A DNA stretch of 64,000 bases. Source: Omphalotus guepiniiformis. Its lineage: Eukaryota > Basidiomycota > Agaricomycetes > Agaricales > Omphalotaceae. The notes under the pieces are model-generated. The model ran no database searches and was not told where the DNA came from. It saw only the letters and a list, made by a program, of their open reading frames with translations. The DNA lies in NCBI GenBank assembly GCA_028554645.1, contig JAQOOI010000064.1:310001-374000 (forward strand). The letters run 5' to 3'. The translations under genes and the position numbers were made by a program. Below are positions 32,987 to 44,498 of this stretch, piece by piece. Numbering within the stretch: the first letter of the stretch is position 1; every line of letters begins with the position of its first letter.

Positions 32987-35712
32987 TTACGAACCGTGTT
33001 CAGCGTGCTCCCAACTACCGTCCCCGCTACCATTACTGCTAACATCCTCATTACTATGTTGTCCTTCTACGTGCGGTTCAGGTTCATCGTGATACTGTTC
33101 TGGTGCACCGGAAGACCCTATACGGTCAGTTCCATGGCCAGATCTTAGAGCCGTCTGTTCGTCCGCTTCCTCTTCAGAGTCCGTTCCCTCATCGAAAGCA
33201 TCGTACATCTCTCGCGAGCGAGGTGTGGTGCCACGAGGACGAATTCCCCTCATCTGCATATCGTCGTTGGAAAGTGCCTCATAATTCGCTTTCCTCGCGC
33301 GAGCATGACGTCTCCAGAAGAATATCGCTGCACCAATACCAACCACAAATACCAACCCTATAGCACCGAAGAACCATTTTTGCTCCGAAATCAGCTTGCC
33401 AAGGCCGGGGAAGGAATGGCCCGGCGTGGACGTCACAGTAGGTGAGGTCAGGGTATCATCCTCTTGTTCTTCTTCTTCACTCGCGGTCGGAGAGGGTAGG
33501 AAGTGAGTGGGCTTAGTATACACTCGTGTAGTGGTCGGTGATGGTAGAGGTGATGGTGGCGCATCTTCATGCGGAGGAAAGATGCTGTCATCGGGGGGTA
33601 GTTCGTACTTTGTTGCCCTAGCAGGATCGATAGTAGACCCCCAGAACATGATATCCCATCCGAGGAAGGAACCGTTCTGGTCTGGGTTAATGGGATCCGA
33701 TACTCTAATTGTCCAATCACCGACGGGATCTTCGTCCCTAAAAATTCATTGAGTTTGAGTCGTGATGCGGAGTATGAGAATGCTCACCAATGCTTCACCG
33801 ACATGAACGTCCATCCAGGGAATCCAGTATCAGCTTTATCGAATTCCCTTACTTGCGCTAGCACGCTAGCAACACCCTTTGGGCTGACTATTTCTACCTC
33901 TACATCGCCTCTCCTTGCGTGTTGGATCCATACTCTTACATTAATATGTTCCAATGCTTCAAAGTTATTCTGCTGTAATGTCTCCTGAGCGATGGTGATC
34001 GTGCTTCTGACGCCTTCCTCGGTGATTGGTACACCACCAGAGAACACCTGGTCCTCTGTCATCGTTCCATTTCCTAACTGCACCGTGTGCGTCTTGAACC
34101 ATGTCTGAGGTTTGACTGTTGGCCAGGCAAGAGCAGCATTGACAAACCTATATCCATCGAGGACACCGTAACCATATTTATAGCTATATGGACGACCTGC
34201 AGCGGTATATTCCCAGTCCTCATCTTCATTGACGACGCGTGCAGTTCGCACACAAAGGTGCTGGATGTCGCGCCATGTCAAGTCAGGTCTGTGAGTGCGT
34301 CAATGACTGTACTAAGGAGCGGAAGCTATGATATTGACCTGGCCTGCAAAGCTAGGGCAAATACTCCCACTGCATTAGGCGCGGCCGCAGAAGTGCCACC
34401 GTGACCTTGTGTGCACTTGTCTTTGCCTTTGTCCGTGGTGACCTGGTGAAGCTTGGTAAAAAGAATGTCCTCAAGGAAGAGAGTCATTACTCACGATTGC
34501 TTTTCCACTTCCCGAACTATACGCGACTATCATATTAGCTGCACAAGACTCAGAGTAGGTCGGATGCTGATTCTTGTGGTCTATAGCTGAGACTGTAACT
34601 GAGTAGATACTATTCGTGTAACCGTCAAAATTACACTGATCCCCAGAGGCTGCACCATTTCCACTTGCAAAAACGAAGACAGATCCTTTACCCCCACGAC
34701 CGTTATTGATACCATTAAGCATCGCTTTGCGGATGAGGAGGTCAGGGCCTTCCATCGTTCTTCCATTGTCTGGAGGGCCCCAGCTGCAGCTGTATATAGA
34801 GACGTTCTGATAGCCATAGTTCAAGGCGGCGGCCTCGTCTGCGTCAGAAAGGGGTCCAGAGAGAATGCGAACGCCTGCAACCTTGGAATCATAGGCTATA
34901 CCGACACCGCAAACACCATTTTTGACAGCTGCAATTTGGCCCGCGCAGCGAGTGCCGTGTGTGTCATCGAAGAGTTTGGGAGTCGGCAGATCCTCATGGT
35001 CATTGTAGTCGTATGAATCGTCAGCGTCCTTAGACAGGGAGTCAATTAAACATAATGGGAGACAACCCAAAACGCTACTCACAAAGTTGTCTGCCAGGTC
35101 ATCACTAGTATAGTCGAGACCATCATCTATGAGCGATGAAATGACGCCTTTTCCTGTGTAGCCACTCTCCCAAAGACGTGTCACATTCATCATATTGGCT
35201 GGTTCTTCGTCGTTGACCAAATGCCATTGATCAGGAAACCGAGGGTCAAGTATCCCAAGACGATCGGCAACTCCGTGTGCAGAATTCGGTGATGGAGGTG
35301 GTATTGGAGGGGGCGCCCGCTTAACACGCTGGCGAGGTATCTGCAGAGATAGATATTTAATTGCCGAAGCTATTTTCCGGGAATGAATAACATCCTCAGA
35401 GCGTCCATAGATAGCTGTCTGTCCCCGGGCGCGCAGCTGATGGTATCTGGCGAGAACAGCGTCCTCCTTTGTCGTCCGTGCCTCAATCGACTTCTCCGTC
35501 CTAACAAGCCAGTGATTCCGCAACTCCCCAACCTGCTCGACGACTTCAACGATCAGCTCCCGAGCAAGATCATCCAGAGAAATGCCAGAGACTTCTGGGT
35601 CGTGCTCCAGAACATAATAGTTGTGTGTAAGATACGAACGTTTTACGGATTTGGGGGAAACGAAAGAAGAAACCAGCAAAACCAGTGCGGTTGAAATCCA
35701 AGAGATACGCAT
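32987..35712 (-). CDS. KEX2: kexin, Golgi proprotein-processing serine protease
   Basis: The gene has several exons, with introns near 35090-35030, 34495-34395, 34340-34290 and 33787-33737. A signal peptide (ISTALVLLVSSFVS) is followed by a propeptide that ends at a dibasic-type site (RQRVKR). The subtilisin triad is present: Asp in SLIDDGLDY, His in DDTHGTRCAG and Ser in GHGGTSAAAP, with the oxyanion Asn in FASGNGA. A P domain follows (EHINVRVWIQHARRGDVEVEIVSP), then a Ser/Thr/Pro stalk, one membrane helix (FGAIGLVFVVGIGAAIFFW) and an acidic cytosolic tail. The enzyme cleaves after Lys-Arg and Arg-Arg in the late Golgi, processing secreted precursors such as pheromones. An LTR element lies 143 bp upstream of its start. 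Confidence 0.94.
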
Positions 35713-35850
35713 CCCTCCTCGACGAAAGTGGGTAAGAAAGCACTAATCAGCGTCGCAGCATTCGCTGGATGACTTGTGAGTGCCTTTCTTGTTTCTTGCA
35801 GTGTTTTTCTCACATACATGGGTCACAGCATACTCACGGCACTGCTGCGG

Positions 35851-35855
35851 CCAAT
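35851..35855. repeat. target-site duplication, left copy
   Basis: CCAAT directly precedes the 5' LTR and recurs directly after the 3' LTR (37880-37884). This is the 5-bp duplication expected of LTR retrotransposon integration. Confidence 0.9.
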
Positions 35856-36030
35856 TGTAACGGTTATGGCCGTCCCGGTCGTTCCGGCCATCACGTTACT
35901 GCATAGCCACTATGTATCGTTACGTAGTTTATGAGCTTCGTTTGTGTCTTCTTTAGTCTATCAACCCCAGTGTTGGCTTTGTGGCTCTCGGTTTCCTTGC
36001 TCTGCGTTCTGAGTGCGTGTGCCCCTCACA
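35856..36030 (+). repeat. 5' LTR (175 bp)
   Basis: It starts TGTAACGGTTATGG and ends GCCCCTCACA, so it has the usual TG...CA ends. It is almost identical to the copy at 37705-37879. The visible differences are a few single-base indels near the middle and end. Confidence 0.93.
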
Positions 36031-36125
36031 GTTTGATAGACTCATAACCATCATAACCATAAAAGCCTTTCTATTTTCTTGCTTCATTCTTTGCTCTCTT
36101 ATCTGATTTCATTGTCTCACTTGCC

Positions 36126-37368
36126 ATGGATGATCCCACTGGTTCCCTGCCTAGAGAAGCATCTCCAGCACCTCAGATTCTACCTGCTACCATTGACCAG
36201 ACACTCCAGCATGATCTCCTTCGTACCATTGTAGAGATGGGCCATGCCATTTCTCTTCAGAATCAGAATCAGCATCAGATCATTGCCTCATTGTCTAGTC
36301 TCTCTCAGACTGTTGCATCCCTTGTTGACACTGTGGACCAGCTCTCTGTTCGACGTTCTGTTCCTGTCATCACTCCTGCCAAATTCCAGCTCCCTCCCAT
36401 GTTCACTGGTCAGGCTGCTGAAGTTAAGGATTTCATCAATGACGTACAGAATGCTATTGCTCTACAGCCTAACAGCTTCTCCTCTGATGTCCAGAAATCC
36501 CTCTACATGTCCACCTTCCTTGCTGCTGGATACCCCCAAAATGTGGTATAGTAGTGTCTCTGATGAGGACAAAGCCGATTTCACTTGCTTTTGCAAAGCC
36601 TTCGAAACTCATTTCGGTGACTTTGACCCCCCATGTTACTGCCAATTCTCAGCTCCGAGCCCTTCGCCAGGAACATTGTGGTTCTACTGCCAACTACTTC
36701 TCTCGCTACAATGAACTCCGCTCTCGTGTTGATTGGACCGACTATACACTTATTGATACCTTTTTACTGAAGGTCTCAAACCCCGTGTCCGACGAGCGTT
36801 GAAGTATGTTCTTCCTGAGAATCGACCAACCACATTCAAGGCCTTTGGAGAGATGTGTATCAAGTATGATAATCTTGCTTGGCGAGAAGAACAGGATGAT
36901 AAACGGGAAGGAGGTGAACCCTTTCTCGACCGAATCCTCTGAACCAGCTCCTGCTTCTTTTCTCAGTCATCCTTTGCCACCTACTTCATCATCCTCAGTG
37001 CCTTCCACCGCTCCTGCTACTTCTCAGTTCCCTGCTGCCTATCAGTATACTCCTCAATTCAGATCTCAGTTTCCACTACCACTTATGCTCCTCCTGCTTC
37101 ATCCATTCCACCAATTCCACCACCTTCTGCTCCTACTCCATCGGTGTCTACTGATGTTCCTATGGAAGTTGACACCCTTCGTGCTAAAACTCGTGGACCC
37201 CTCTCCGATGTTGAACGCGCTGATCGCCTTGCTAAAGGTGTATGCCTTTACTGCGGTATTGCAGGTCATATCAAGGACAAATGCCCTAACCGTAGTCCGC
37301 AGGCTGTCAATCGCTTCAATTCCAGATCCTCCACCACCGCCTCTACATCTAATGCTAAGTCTTCTTGA
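36126..37368 (+). pseudogene. gag gene of the LTR element, frame-broken
   Basis: The reading frame opens at 36126 (MDDPTGSLPREASP) with a coiled-coil-like stretch and a Gag core (FTGQAAEVKDFINDVQNAI). It is closed by stops near 36549. Coding sequence continues in other frames: about 36555-36650, 36610-36800, 36790-36940, and the final zinc-knuckle segment at 37144-37368. At least three frame changes are needed, too many for programmed frameshifting alone, so the copy looks inactive. A Pro/Ser-rich linker separates the core from the knuckle. Gag normally forms the cytoplasmic particle and binds the element RNA. Confidence 0.75.
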
Positions 37369-37704
37369 CTTTCAACTTGATTAATCCTTCGGTCACAGTC
37401 CGATCTTGTCTTGTATTTTCTATCGCTTCCAGGTGATTACAATGATATGTGCAGAGGCTCCGGTCTTACTCAATGATCATGATTACTGCTCTGAGTCATT
37501 CAACTTTCTTAAAAGGCTTCGGTCTCTTTCGATTGTCTACTGCTCCTTGCGTATATTGTTTTGACACCCCTCGCAGTTAACTTCTTACTGTCTTGGTATC
37601 TGGGTCATTTCTTTATACTTCCATTGCCACTGTCACTGCTTTCTTTCTAGTTTGCTTGTGCTACTCATTCCTCTGTCATTCATACCTTTTTTGAAGGGGG
37701 ATAG

Positions 37705-37879
37705 TGTAACGGTTATGGCCGTCCCGGTCGTTCCGGCCATCACGTTACTGCATAGCCACTATGTATCGTTACGTAGTTATGAGCTTCGTTTGTGTCTTCT
37801 TTAGTCTATCAACCCCAGTGTTGGGCTTTTTTGGCTCTCGGTTTCCTTGCTCTGGTTCTGAGTGCGTGTGCCCCTCACA
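37705..37879 (+). repeat. 3' LTR (175 bp)
   Basis: This is the second copy of the 175-bp terminal repeat. It is preceded by the purine tract and followed by the CCAAT duplication at 37880-37884. Confidence 0.93.
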
Positions 37880-37884
37880 CCAAT

Positions 37885-38377
37885 GTTCCACTCTTCAAGC
37901 TTCAGTGTCGCCGTCGCCGTCACCATTCCTTCTGAAGATGTTAATTTGAATATCTCAATTATTCTCAAAGTGACTACCAATTTTGCGGTACCAATGCATG
38001 GCAGTTGATCAAACCTCTATGTGGCACAGTGAAACTAATACTGGTACGAAATTCTTGATATTTCCAGACATCTGAATCTACAGGTAGCTATGAATCTTGG
38101 GGGTGACTTGCTTTTGTCAGTTGCATACGGTACATATGTACACCAGCAGCCGACCAGCAGTAAGTTACACCACAGAAGTCAGAACACGGCACTTCCCGAG
38201 CGGAGTTGTAACTTTCACTAGAAAATACCGATCGTGAACTTTATTTTTCCTTTGCATCAACGAAAGCGGACGAAGACATCCCAAAATTTCTTAAATTTCA
38301 CAAAACTTCTTTTTGAACACATAAAAGTGCGTTTTCATGTCTTTTAAGCGAATATACACACTCATGCTTACTCCAGG
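37885..38377. other. RPS12 upstream region
   Basis: About 490 bp between the LTR element and the RPS12 start. Pyrimidine- and AT-rich patches lie just before the gene (38230-38340), as is common in ribosomal protein promoters. No other gene was recognised. Confidence 0.4.
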
Positions 38378-38874
38378 ATGTCTGACGCTGGAGATGACAT
38401 TCCTGTCGAGGCCGCTGAGGTCGAGGTTACCACTGAGGCGCCAAAGGGCAAGCTCTCTATCGAAGATGCTCTTCAGGTGAGCTCAGATATGATATCGCCT
38501 TAGTGATTCTCCTAAATAACCCATATAATTCGTAGCAAGTTCTGAAGAACGCTCTCGTCCATGATGGTCTTGCTCGCGGTTTGCGAGAGTGTGCCAAGGC
38601 CCTTGACAAACGTCAGGCTCACCTTTGTGTACTCGTCGAGTCTTGCACTGAGGCTGAGTACATCAAACTCATCGAGGCTCTCTGCGCCGAACACAAAATT
38701 CCTCTCATCAAAGTCCAAGAGGCTAAGGTCCTTGGTACCTGGGCTGGTTTGTGCAAGATTGACCGTGAGGGCAACCCTCGTAAGGTCGTCGGCTGCAGCT
38801 GTGTTGTTGTGAAGGATTATGGTGTGGAGAGTGAGGGCTTAAACGTCATCTTGGATTACTTCAAGAACCGATGA
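38378..38874 (+). CDS. RPS12: 40S ribosomal protein S12 (eS12)
   Basis: Two exons (38378-38476 and 38536-38874; 59-nt intron) give 145 residues. The N-terminus is acidic ([16 protein letters not shown]), as in all eS12 proteins. The body has [40 protein letters not shown] and [16 protein letters not shown], and ends DVxx-type ILDYFKNR. eS12 is an L7Ae-fold protein of the small-subunit beak. The codon choice is strongly C-ending and biased, as expected for a highly expressed gene. Confidence 0.97.
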
Positions 38875-39210
38875 ACGATAATTGGTAAGTGTCAAGTTTT
38901 CCCATATCCCAAGCGTTTTTTGCGCGTGATGTATACAACAGACTCCCTCTACTGAGCCTTTCGGGTCTGTGAGGAAACAGTCTATCCGGAATCATTATAC
39001 TTTGTCTGATTCATTCCTCTCTTCTCATACGCGCTCCAAGGCACTATGCTCATCGCTTCTTGTCACAGTCACCACTTCTACACCTGTTGTAGCTACTGCA
39101 AATCACTGTATCTTAGGTGTTTATCGCTATTTTGAGAAGTGTACCATCGTGTGCTCTCCTGACTAAACGCTGAAAGTTGCATGAAGTGTGTACCGTGTAA
39201 TGTATGTATG

Positions 39211-39809
39211 CTAATACCGTTTTCGCCTCGACCATTCCTCTTCTAGTATGCCCATGGAAATCATGTCCTCCCAGTGCCCAGCTATCCAATTTGTCTGGCG
39301 TTTACGACCTTCCTCAATGAACCCTCTGGACAATGAATTGTTTAGCTCCAGATTTAGGCGGCAAGTCAGAACAAGACAGGAACCGCATACATTCGTTTGT
39401 ATAATTCGACTGCTCTTTGATTCCCTGCATACACCCCCAACGACACTCGATGCAAGCCGAGGGAATGAAAAGAGTAATCCACCATGAAATTAGTGACTTC
39501 CGTTCCGTATCCTTTATTCCAAAATTTTGGAAGCAGCATGATACCGAAAATCCCATCCCGATTTTTCGGATGTGACATGGCTATGGAGGATGTTCCAACG
39601 AACTCGGCGGTATTCTTCGTCTCAATGATTACAAACAGAATAGACTCATCCGCCATCGATACGAGTTTCTCCATGTACTTGGGACCACGGGGCACGATGT
39701 ATTCGTTTGAGACGGTGGGTTGGACGTGTGGGTTATTCCACAGATCCAGAAGACGCTGAGCATCAGACGGTTCGTATGCTCGTAGGTGGAGTCTGTCAGT
39801 AGTGAACAT
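39211..39809 (-). CDS. GNAT family N-acetyltransferase (RimJ/RimL-like)
   Basis: Two exons (39809-39391 and 39325-39211) give 177 residues. The intron runs from GTATGC to TCCAG and restores the family end RIGFIEEGRKRQTNW. GNAT features are the start TDRLHLRAYEPSDAQRLLDL, the central strand GIFGIMLLPKFWNKGYGTE with the acetyl-CoA pyrophosphate loop (Q/RxxGxG/A-like KGYGTE), and LHRVSLGVYAGNQRAVELYKR. It transfers acetyl from acetyl-CoA to an unknown amine. The substrate is not predictable; RimJ/RimL-type relatives act on protein N-termini or small amines. Confidence 0.88.
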
Positions 39810-41138
39810 GATGAGTCAAAACCAGTGATTTGGGTGATAATTGAAACTTCACTTTTTCTCTTTATATCACTAAACAGTCGTCCGGCGCACTGTTAATGAT
39901 CTGTATGACTCGAATTAAACGTACGTTTTTCTCGACATATATCGCTGCGGAGTGAAGCTGTACTGCGCGCACTGTGGAATACATTGTATATCTTAACGGT
40001 TTGCTGAGATTTAGAACATGATGGTAGCTTGTACCTTGCACGATGACGCAGGCACTGCGCCACAGCATCAGTGTCACAATCTATTGCATCAAGGATGTAC
40101 CGTGAGCTATCTGAAGCGAAAGGTATAGTTCCCCGAGGTCTGCGCAGTATGATTTTCTATCAGGTTTAGACAGGAAGACATCTGAGCACATGTACACCAC
40201 TGCGGCAGAATTCTGCGTGATCACTCAGGTGTGATTGATGATTGATAAGATGTATCAAGGGTATGCATAACTGACGACCTCCCTAGATAAAATCAAGCTT
40301 GAATGGTATACCATCTCGGGTTCCTTTGGAATGGAATGGTTGAAAGAGAAAAAGAAAGAAAAAGAAAAGAAAGAGAAAGAGAAAGAGAAGATCTTATCAA
40401 CGATTCACCATCTCGGCAACCCGGGCCGGGCAAGTCGACAAGAACCAGCTTTGACCCTGCGCATGACGCCGGTTTGTACAAAACATCAGCGAGTTTTGGA
40501 AGATAACATCACATATTCATCGCTGTATCAGCTGCGGAGAGGTTTTTACCCTGTTTTACATCAGTACTCATAACCGATGAATAAAAACGTGGCGCAACAT
40601 GCAGAAGGTGAAAGAAAGTAAGCACACCATGGCCAGCAGGCTGCAGCCTCCTCAAGTATTAGTCGAACGAAGCCTAGAGCATATTCTTTGCGCTTAACTG
40701 GACTGCGGACTCAGCAGTAGTAATCACCTAAGGGTTCGTGTTTAACGTCTTTACAAAACCCGAGATATGAATACATCCTTACCACAGCATCTGCAGGCTG
40801 GTTGAACTGGAGTTCAGATATCGAGCAAAATCATGAGACAAACGCAAAACAACGTGGAACAGCTAAGATGAATAGATCAACGCCCGGTAAATTTAGGTAT
40901 CTGTGGCTGGGCATGTGTCTAGCAGCTGTGAGTTCGGAAGGCGCGCAACCAAACTTGATATTGAGGTGTGAATACTTCTCCGATGCGAGAGCTAGAATCA
41001 TTCTAGAGTACGATATTATACAGCACAGCTAAGCGAAACGTGGATCACCACGAACAAAAGTTTTAGTGATACACAACATGTACACCAATGTATTTTCTAC
41101 AATCCAGCGCGCCGACATCGCCGATACAGAGAAACCAT
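39810..41138. other. intergenic, 1.3 kb with GA-rich tract
   Basis: No supportable gene. An imperfect (GAAA/GAGA)n purine tract lies at about 40343-40390. The rest is unremarkable. Confidence 0.45.
40343..40390. repeat. GA-rich simple repeat
   Basis: A run of almost pure A and G in GAAA and GAGA units on the plus strand. Confidence 0.8.
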
Positions 41139-43852
41139 CTACGCGGTGTAAATGCTGTCCATCTTGTACATCTTCGAATCCAATTCTGGCTTGACATCAT
41201 TGCCGTACACCTTATCCATTTGATACATCTTCGTCGCCGAAGAAGGGTCTGTACCTGCCTGCTCTTTCGCTGCAGAAGGAGTGGAGGTACCCGTCGCAGC
41301 CGGACCCGCTTTACTGGCTAAATTTGCTGCCTTTCCATCCGGGATCCGGATGAACTCTAAACGGCCTTCCTCCTTGTTCTCGCCATCGAAGATATAATAC
41401 CCTTTCCTCTCGAACTGTAGGTAATCGCCCTTTTTGAGATCATGGACGTTCGCATCCGCAAGCGCGAGCTCCTTGAACTCGGTAACAGGAGTGATGAAGT
41501 CTTTGACACTGTCATTCTCTTCGAGCTTCTTTTTTGTGATAAGATAGTCATAATCGAGGAGCGTAACTGGTATCAGGGGATGCTCAGAAGTGGGCTGAGC
41601 GAGCCACGTAATCTTTTTCTTGGTCTTCTTGAAGTCACCCTCGAGGTGCAAGTCCATTTCGATTGAAGTGACCTGACCAGAACCGTCGGTTGTTTTTGAG
41701 CGTACGATGGCATTGCCCCAGTCCATGAGGGTAATCTGATGGGAATTATTAGAGGTCGCCTGTATGAACAGACGATGGGCTTCACCTCTTCTTGATCTTC
41801 GAATGACAGCGCGTCTTCCTGGTCAACGAGGATGGTCGATGTGAACACCGTCTTCTTTTCCCCCACGTCAGGATTCTTCTTGTGTTTGGGCAAGGCTTTG
41901 ACTTCAGGACTTGAGGGACCGCCCTTAATGGTCACTGGTACCCTGTTGGCTTCATGCATTAGGGCACGAAGAGAATGAAGATGAATAAGACGCACTTCTT
42001 TTCCTCGATAATGGCCCAGTGACGAGGTGCAATGGGGTCAATGACCTTCTTATTCAGCGCCCAGATGGAGTCCCACTCAAGCGAGACGATCGCTTGGGAA
42101 GGGCCTTGCAAAAGCATGAATTGCCTTAAAGCCTCGACAGACAAACCACGTCGACGAATGCCACGGACAGTCGGGAATCGCGGATCGTCCCAGCCACGAA
42201 CTTGTCCGTTGTTGACGAACTCGTGCAGTTTGCGCTTGGAGAGCAGGGTATAGATGAAGTTCAGACGACTACGCAGAAGTGTTAGAAATCTACATCGATG
42301 TTGAACACGTGTGATGATACCTGAAGTCCCAGATTTTTACTTTACGCATCCCTAACGCGTCAGTCATCCACCAGTATTGAGGATTTCGGTCCCGGTATTC
42401 ATTAGTCCTCAGTGCATGCGTCACTCCTTCAAGAGAGTCGACGATGGGGCAAGCAAAGTCGTAGGTGGGATAGATTTTCCATTTGTCACTGTCAAAACAG
42501 TTGAAGATGTTGAGAGATAGTTTACTTGGGACGAATCGCTTACATACCCAGTACGATGGTGTGGCATGGGGTTGCATCTGTAAATCACAGGGTCGCGTAG
42601 GGCCTTGTTAGGATCATCGACACTCATTTTCGCCCGAAGGCACCAGCGAAGACCTTCAGTGGATCCCGTCTTCATCTCAGCAAAGTGCTTCAAGTTATCC
42701 TCGATGCTATCGTCGCGGTGGGCCGAGGCAATACCTTCCCTTCGCTCGTGCTGCATCTGAATAGTAGTGACTAGTCAGCATTCATGGAAAGAAACAGGGA
42801 ACCGAGTGAAGTACCTGCTCCCGTTCTGTATCGTCGGCGTACGCCTTCCCTGCCTCAATAATTTTGATCGCAAGCTCGTATAGTTGATCAAAGTAGTCTG
42901 AAGTATGTGTCACTACATCCCCGCGAACGTCAAGAAGTTCAAGGTCTTCGAGTATAGTCTCCTCAAATTCGGTCTATAAACGAATCAACAAGCATTTCCA
43001 TGGGATCCCGAGGGCAATAAGTCTAGCAAACGTACGCGTTCCTTGGAAGGGTTCGTATCATCGAAACGAATGATCAGTTTACCTTGATACATCTTGGCGA
43101 AATACTGATTGAGCATCGCCGCTTTTGCGTGACCAATGTGCAGGTAACCACTGGGTTCTGGAGGAAATCGAGTCACTACTTTGCTCATCTCCGCGCCCTC
43201 AAGCCCTAAGGCGAATCCAGCAGCAACTTTGTTTGATCGAGCTTTGTTGGCTTTAGCCGCTGTTAGGCTTGCTAGTGCTGCTTGCGTAGAGTCGAGAGAC
43301 TCGAGGTGAGAGTACCATCTTAACAGATGCGCGTGTTTTCCATTCTTCAACAATCCTATGATTTTGTTATTGCCTGAACAGTATTGATTCGTCGTCAGAA
43401 TGCGCGCTGATGATTGAGGAAGGTCGTACCCTTGAGTGCACCCCAAAGTATCCAGTCAGCCGACGTAATATCATGGCCCACGAGGAAGGTGCGCCACGCC
43501 AGGTGGTCGTCCAGAGAATCTAAGGTTGCCAATATTTGTGGGACTGCAGCGACAGTTGGGAGAGTCTTCGCGAGTGCGAAGAACGATGCTGACTAGAAGA
43601 GACGATAAGTTATAGCTCATTACACCGATGTGCATGTCTCACTTTCGCGCTATCTTCAGCAAAACCCCCGGCTTTTGCGAGGGCATGGACGATGTCTTCC
43701 TCCTTGTCGATCTTTGATCCATTGAGTTCCAATACTGGCGAGGTTATGCCTTCATCGTAAACGACCTCCGCTGTTTCGGTATAAGCCGCGACTACTGCAG
43801 CTGCGTACGGAAAAGGCGAGAGTTTCGATGATAGCGTTAGGGTACCCGCCAT
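41139..43852 (-). CDS. GUS1: glutamyl-tRNA synthetase, cytosolic
   Basis: A multi-exon gene encoding the class I enzyme that charges tRNA-Glu. The N-terminal GST-like domain ([13 protein letters not shown]...[10 protein letters not shown]) serves complex formation, as with yeast Arc1. The catalytic core has the HIGH motif in [18 protein letters not shown], then [10 protein letters not shown] and [19 protein letters not shown]. The KMSKS equivalent is LLSKRKL. The anticodon-binding beta-barrels follow ([16 protein letters not shown]). The last 30 residues hold two copies of a MYxMDxxY motif ([20 protein letters not shown]). The absence of a mitochondrial leader and the eukaryotic/archaeal (non-discriminating GlxRS-type) layout point to the cytosol. 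Divergent from LEU4. Confidence 0.95.
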
Positions 43853-44498
43853 GACAGTAAGGAAGCAACAAATACGACTCCCTTTACTGACTCGACTACT
43901 ATCGATCTAGAAGTTTTATAGACCCCGTGAGCTAAAATTGCCATTTTTGGATATCATGACGCTCGACTGGGTTTTCAGAGACTCAGAGTGGGTTTTGTGA
44001 GGTCCTGTCTGGTCCTGTGCAAGACTGCAACTGTATGAATTCGGAGCAAGTTCTGATGAAATCGATATCAGATTTTCTATTACATCGGCTTAATCGGCTT
44101 TACTCGGCCTTCACTGGCCCTTCAGAGTTTCTTTCGGACGAATCATTGACGTACTAGACTCGCGATGCTGTGTCTATTTTTCTGGACTTGATGAAGGTCG
44201 AGAAACGCAAGATTCCAGCTTGAAGCCCATTGTTAAAAGCCATGCTTTCCTTCTGATTCTTAGGCATTGCCAGTCTTTCGGAAATACTGTAAACGTGTAA
44301 TTGTGTATGTAGAACACGACAATTATTACTCTTGCTTGAAGCTCAAGCTCCACTGAAGATTATCAATGTCATATGTGCTACACGTGCCGGGACTCCGGAC
44401 AACTTTCTGATCGAGTCACTTCAAATTTATAAAGACTGGCCTTGCTTCCAAAGACTCTACAATAGATTCGCCTAGTTTCGTCTTTCCTTCTTGCCGTC
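43853..44498. promoter_or_regulatory. divergent promoter GUS1 / LEU4 with CACGTG-CCGG(N4)CCGG
   Basis: At 44381-44398 an E-box CACGTG directly abuts a palindrome CCGGGACTCCGG, about 100 bp before the LEU4 ATG. Leu3-type zinc-cluster proteins bind CCGG-N2-CCGG. Here the spacing is 4, so this is only a candidate site. The rest of the 646 bp shows nothing definite. Confidence 0.45.

Larger units (their letters stand above)
35856..37879 (+). mobile_element. non-autonomous gag-only LTR retrotransposon (TR-GAG type)
   Basis: This element of 2,024 bp has two 175-bp LTRs, a 5-bp target duplication (CCAAT) and a purine tract (GAAGGGGGATAG, 37693-37704) next to the 3' LTR. The 1.67-kb interior has coding signal only for a Gag-like protein, with a retroviral-type zinc knuckle (CLYCGIAGHIKDKC) near its end. 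No protease, reverse transcriptase, RNase H or integrase sequence is present, and no obvious tRNA primer site follows the 5' LTR. It fits the TR-GAG class known from plants, and would need enzymes from an autonomous relative, probably Ty3/gypsy-like. Near-identical LTRs imply recent insertion. Confidence 0.9.
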
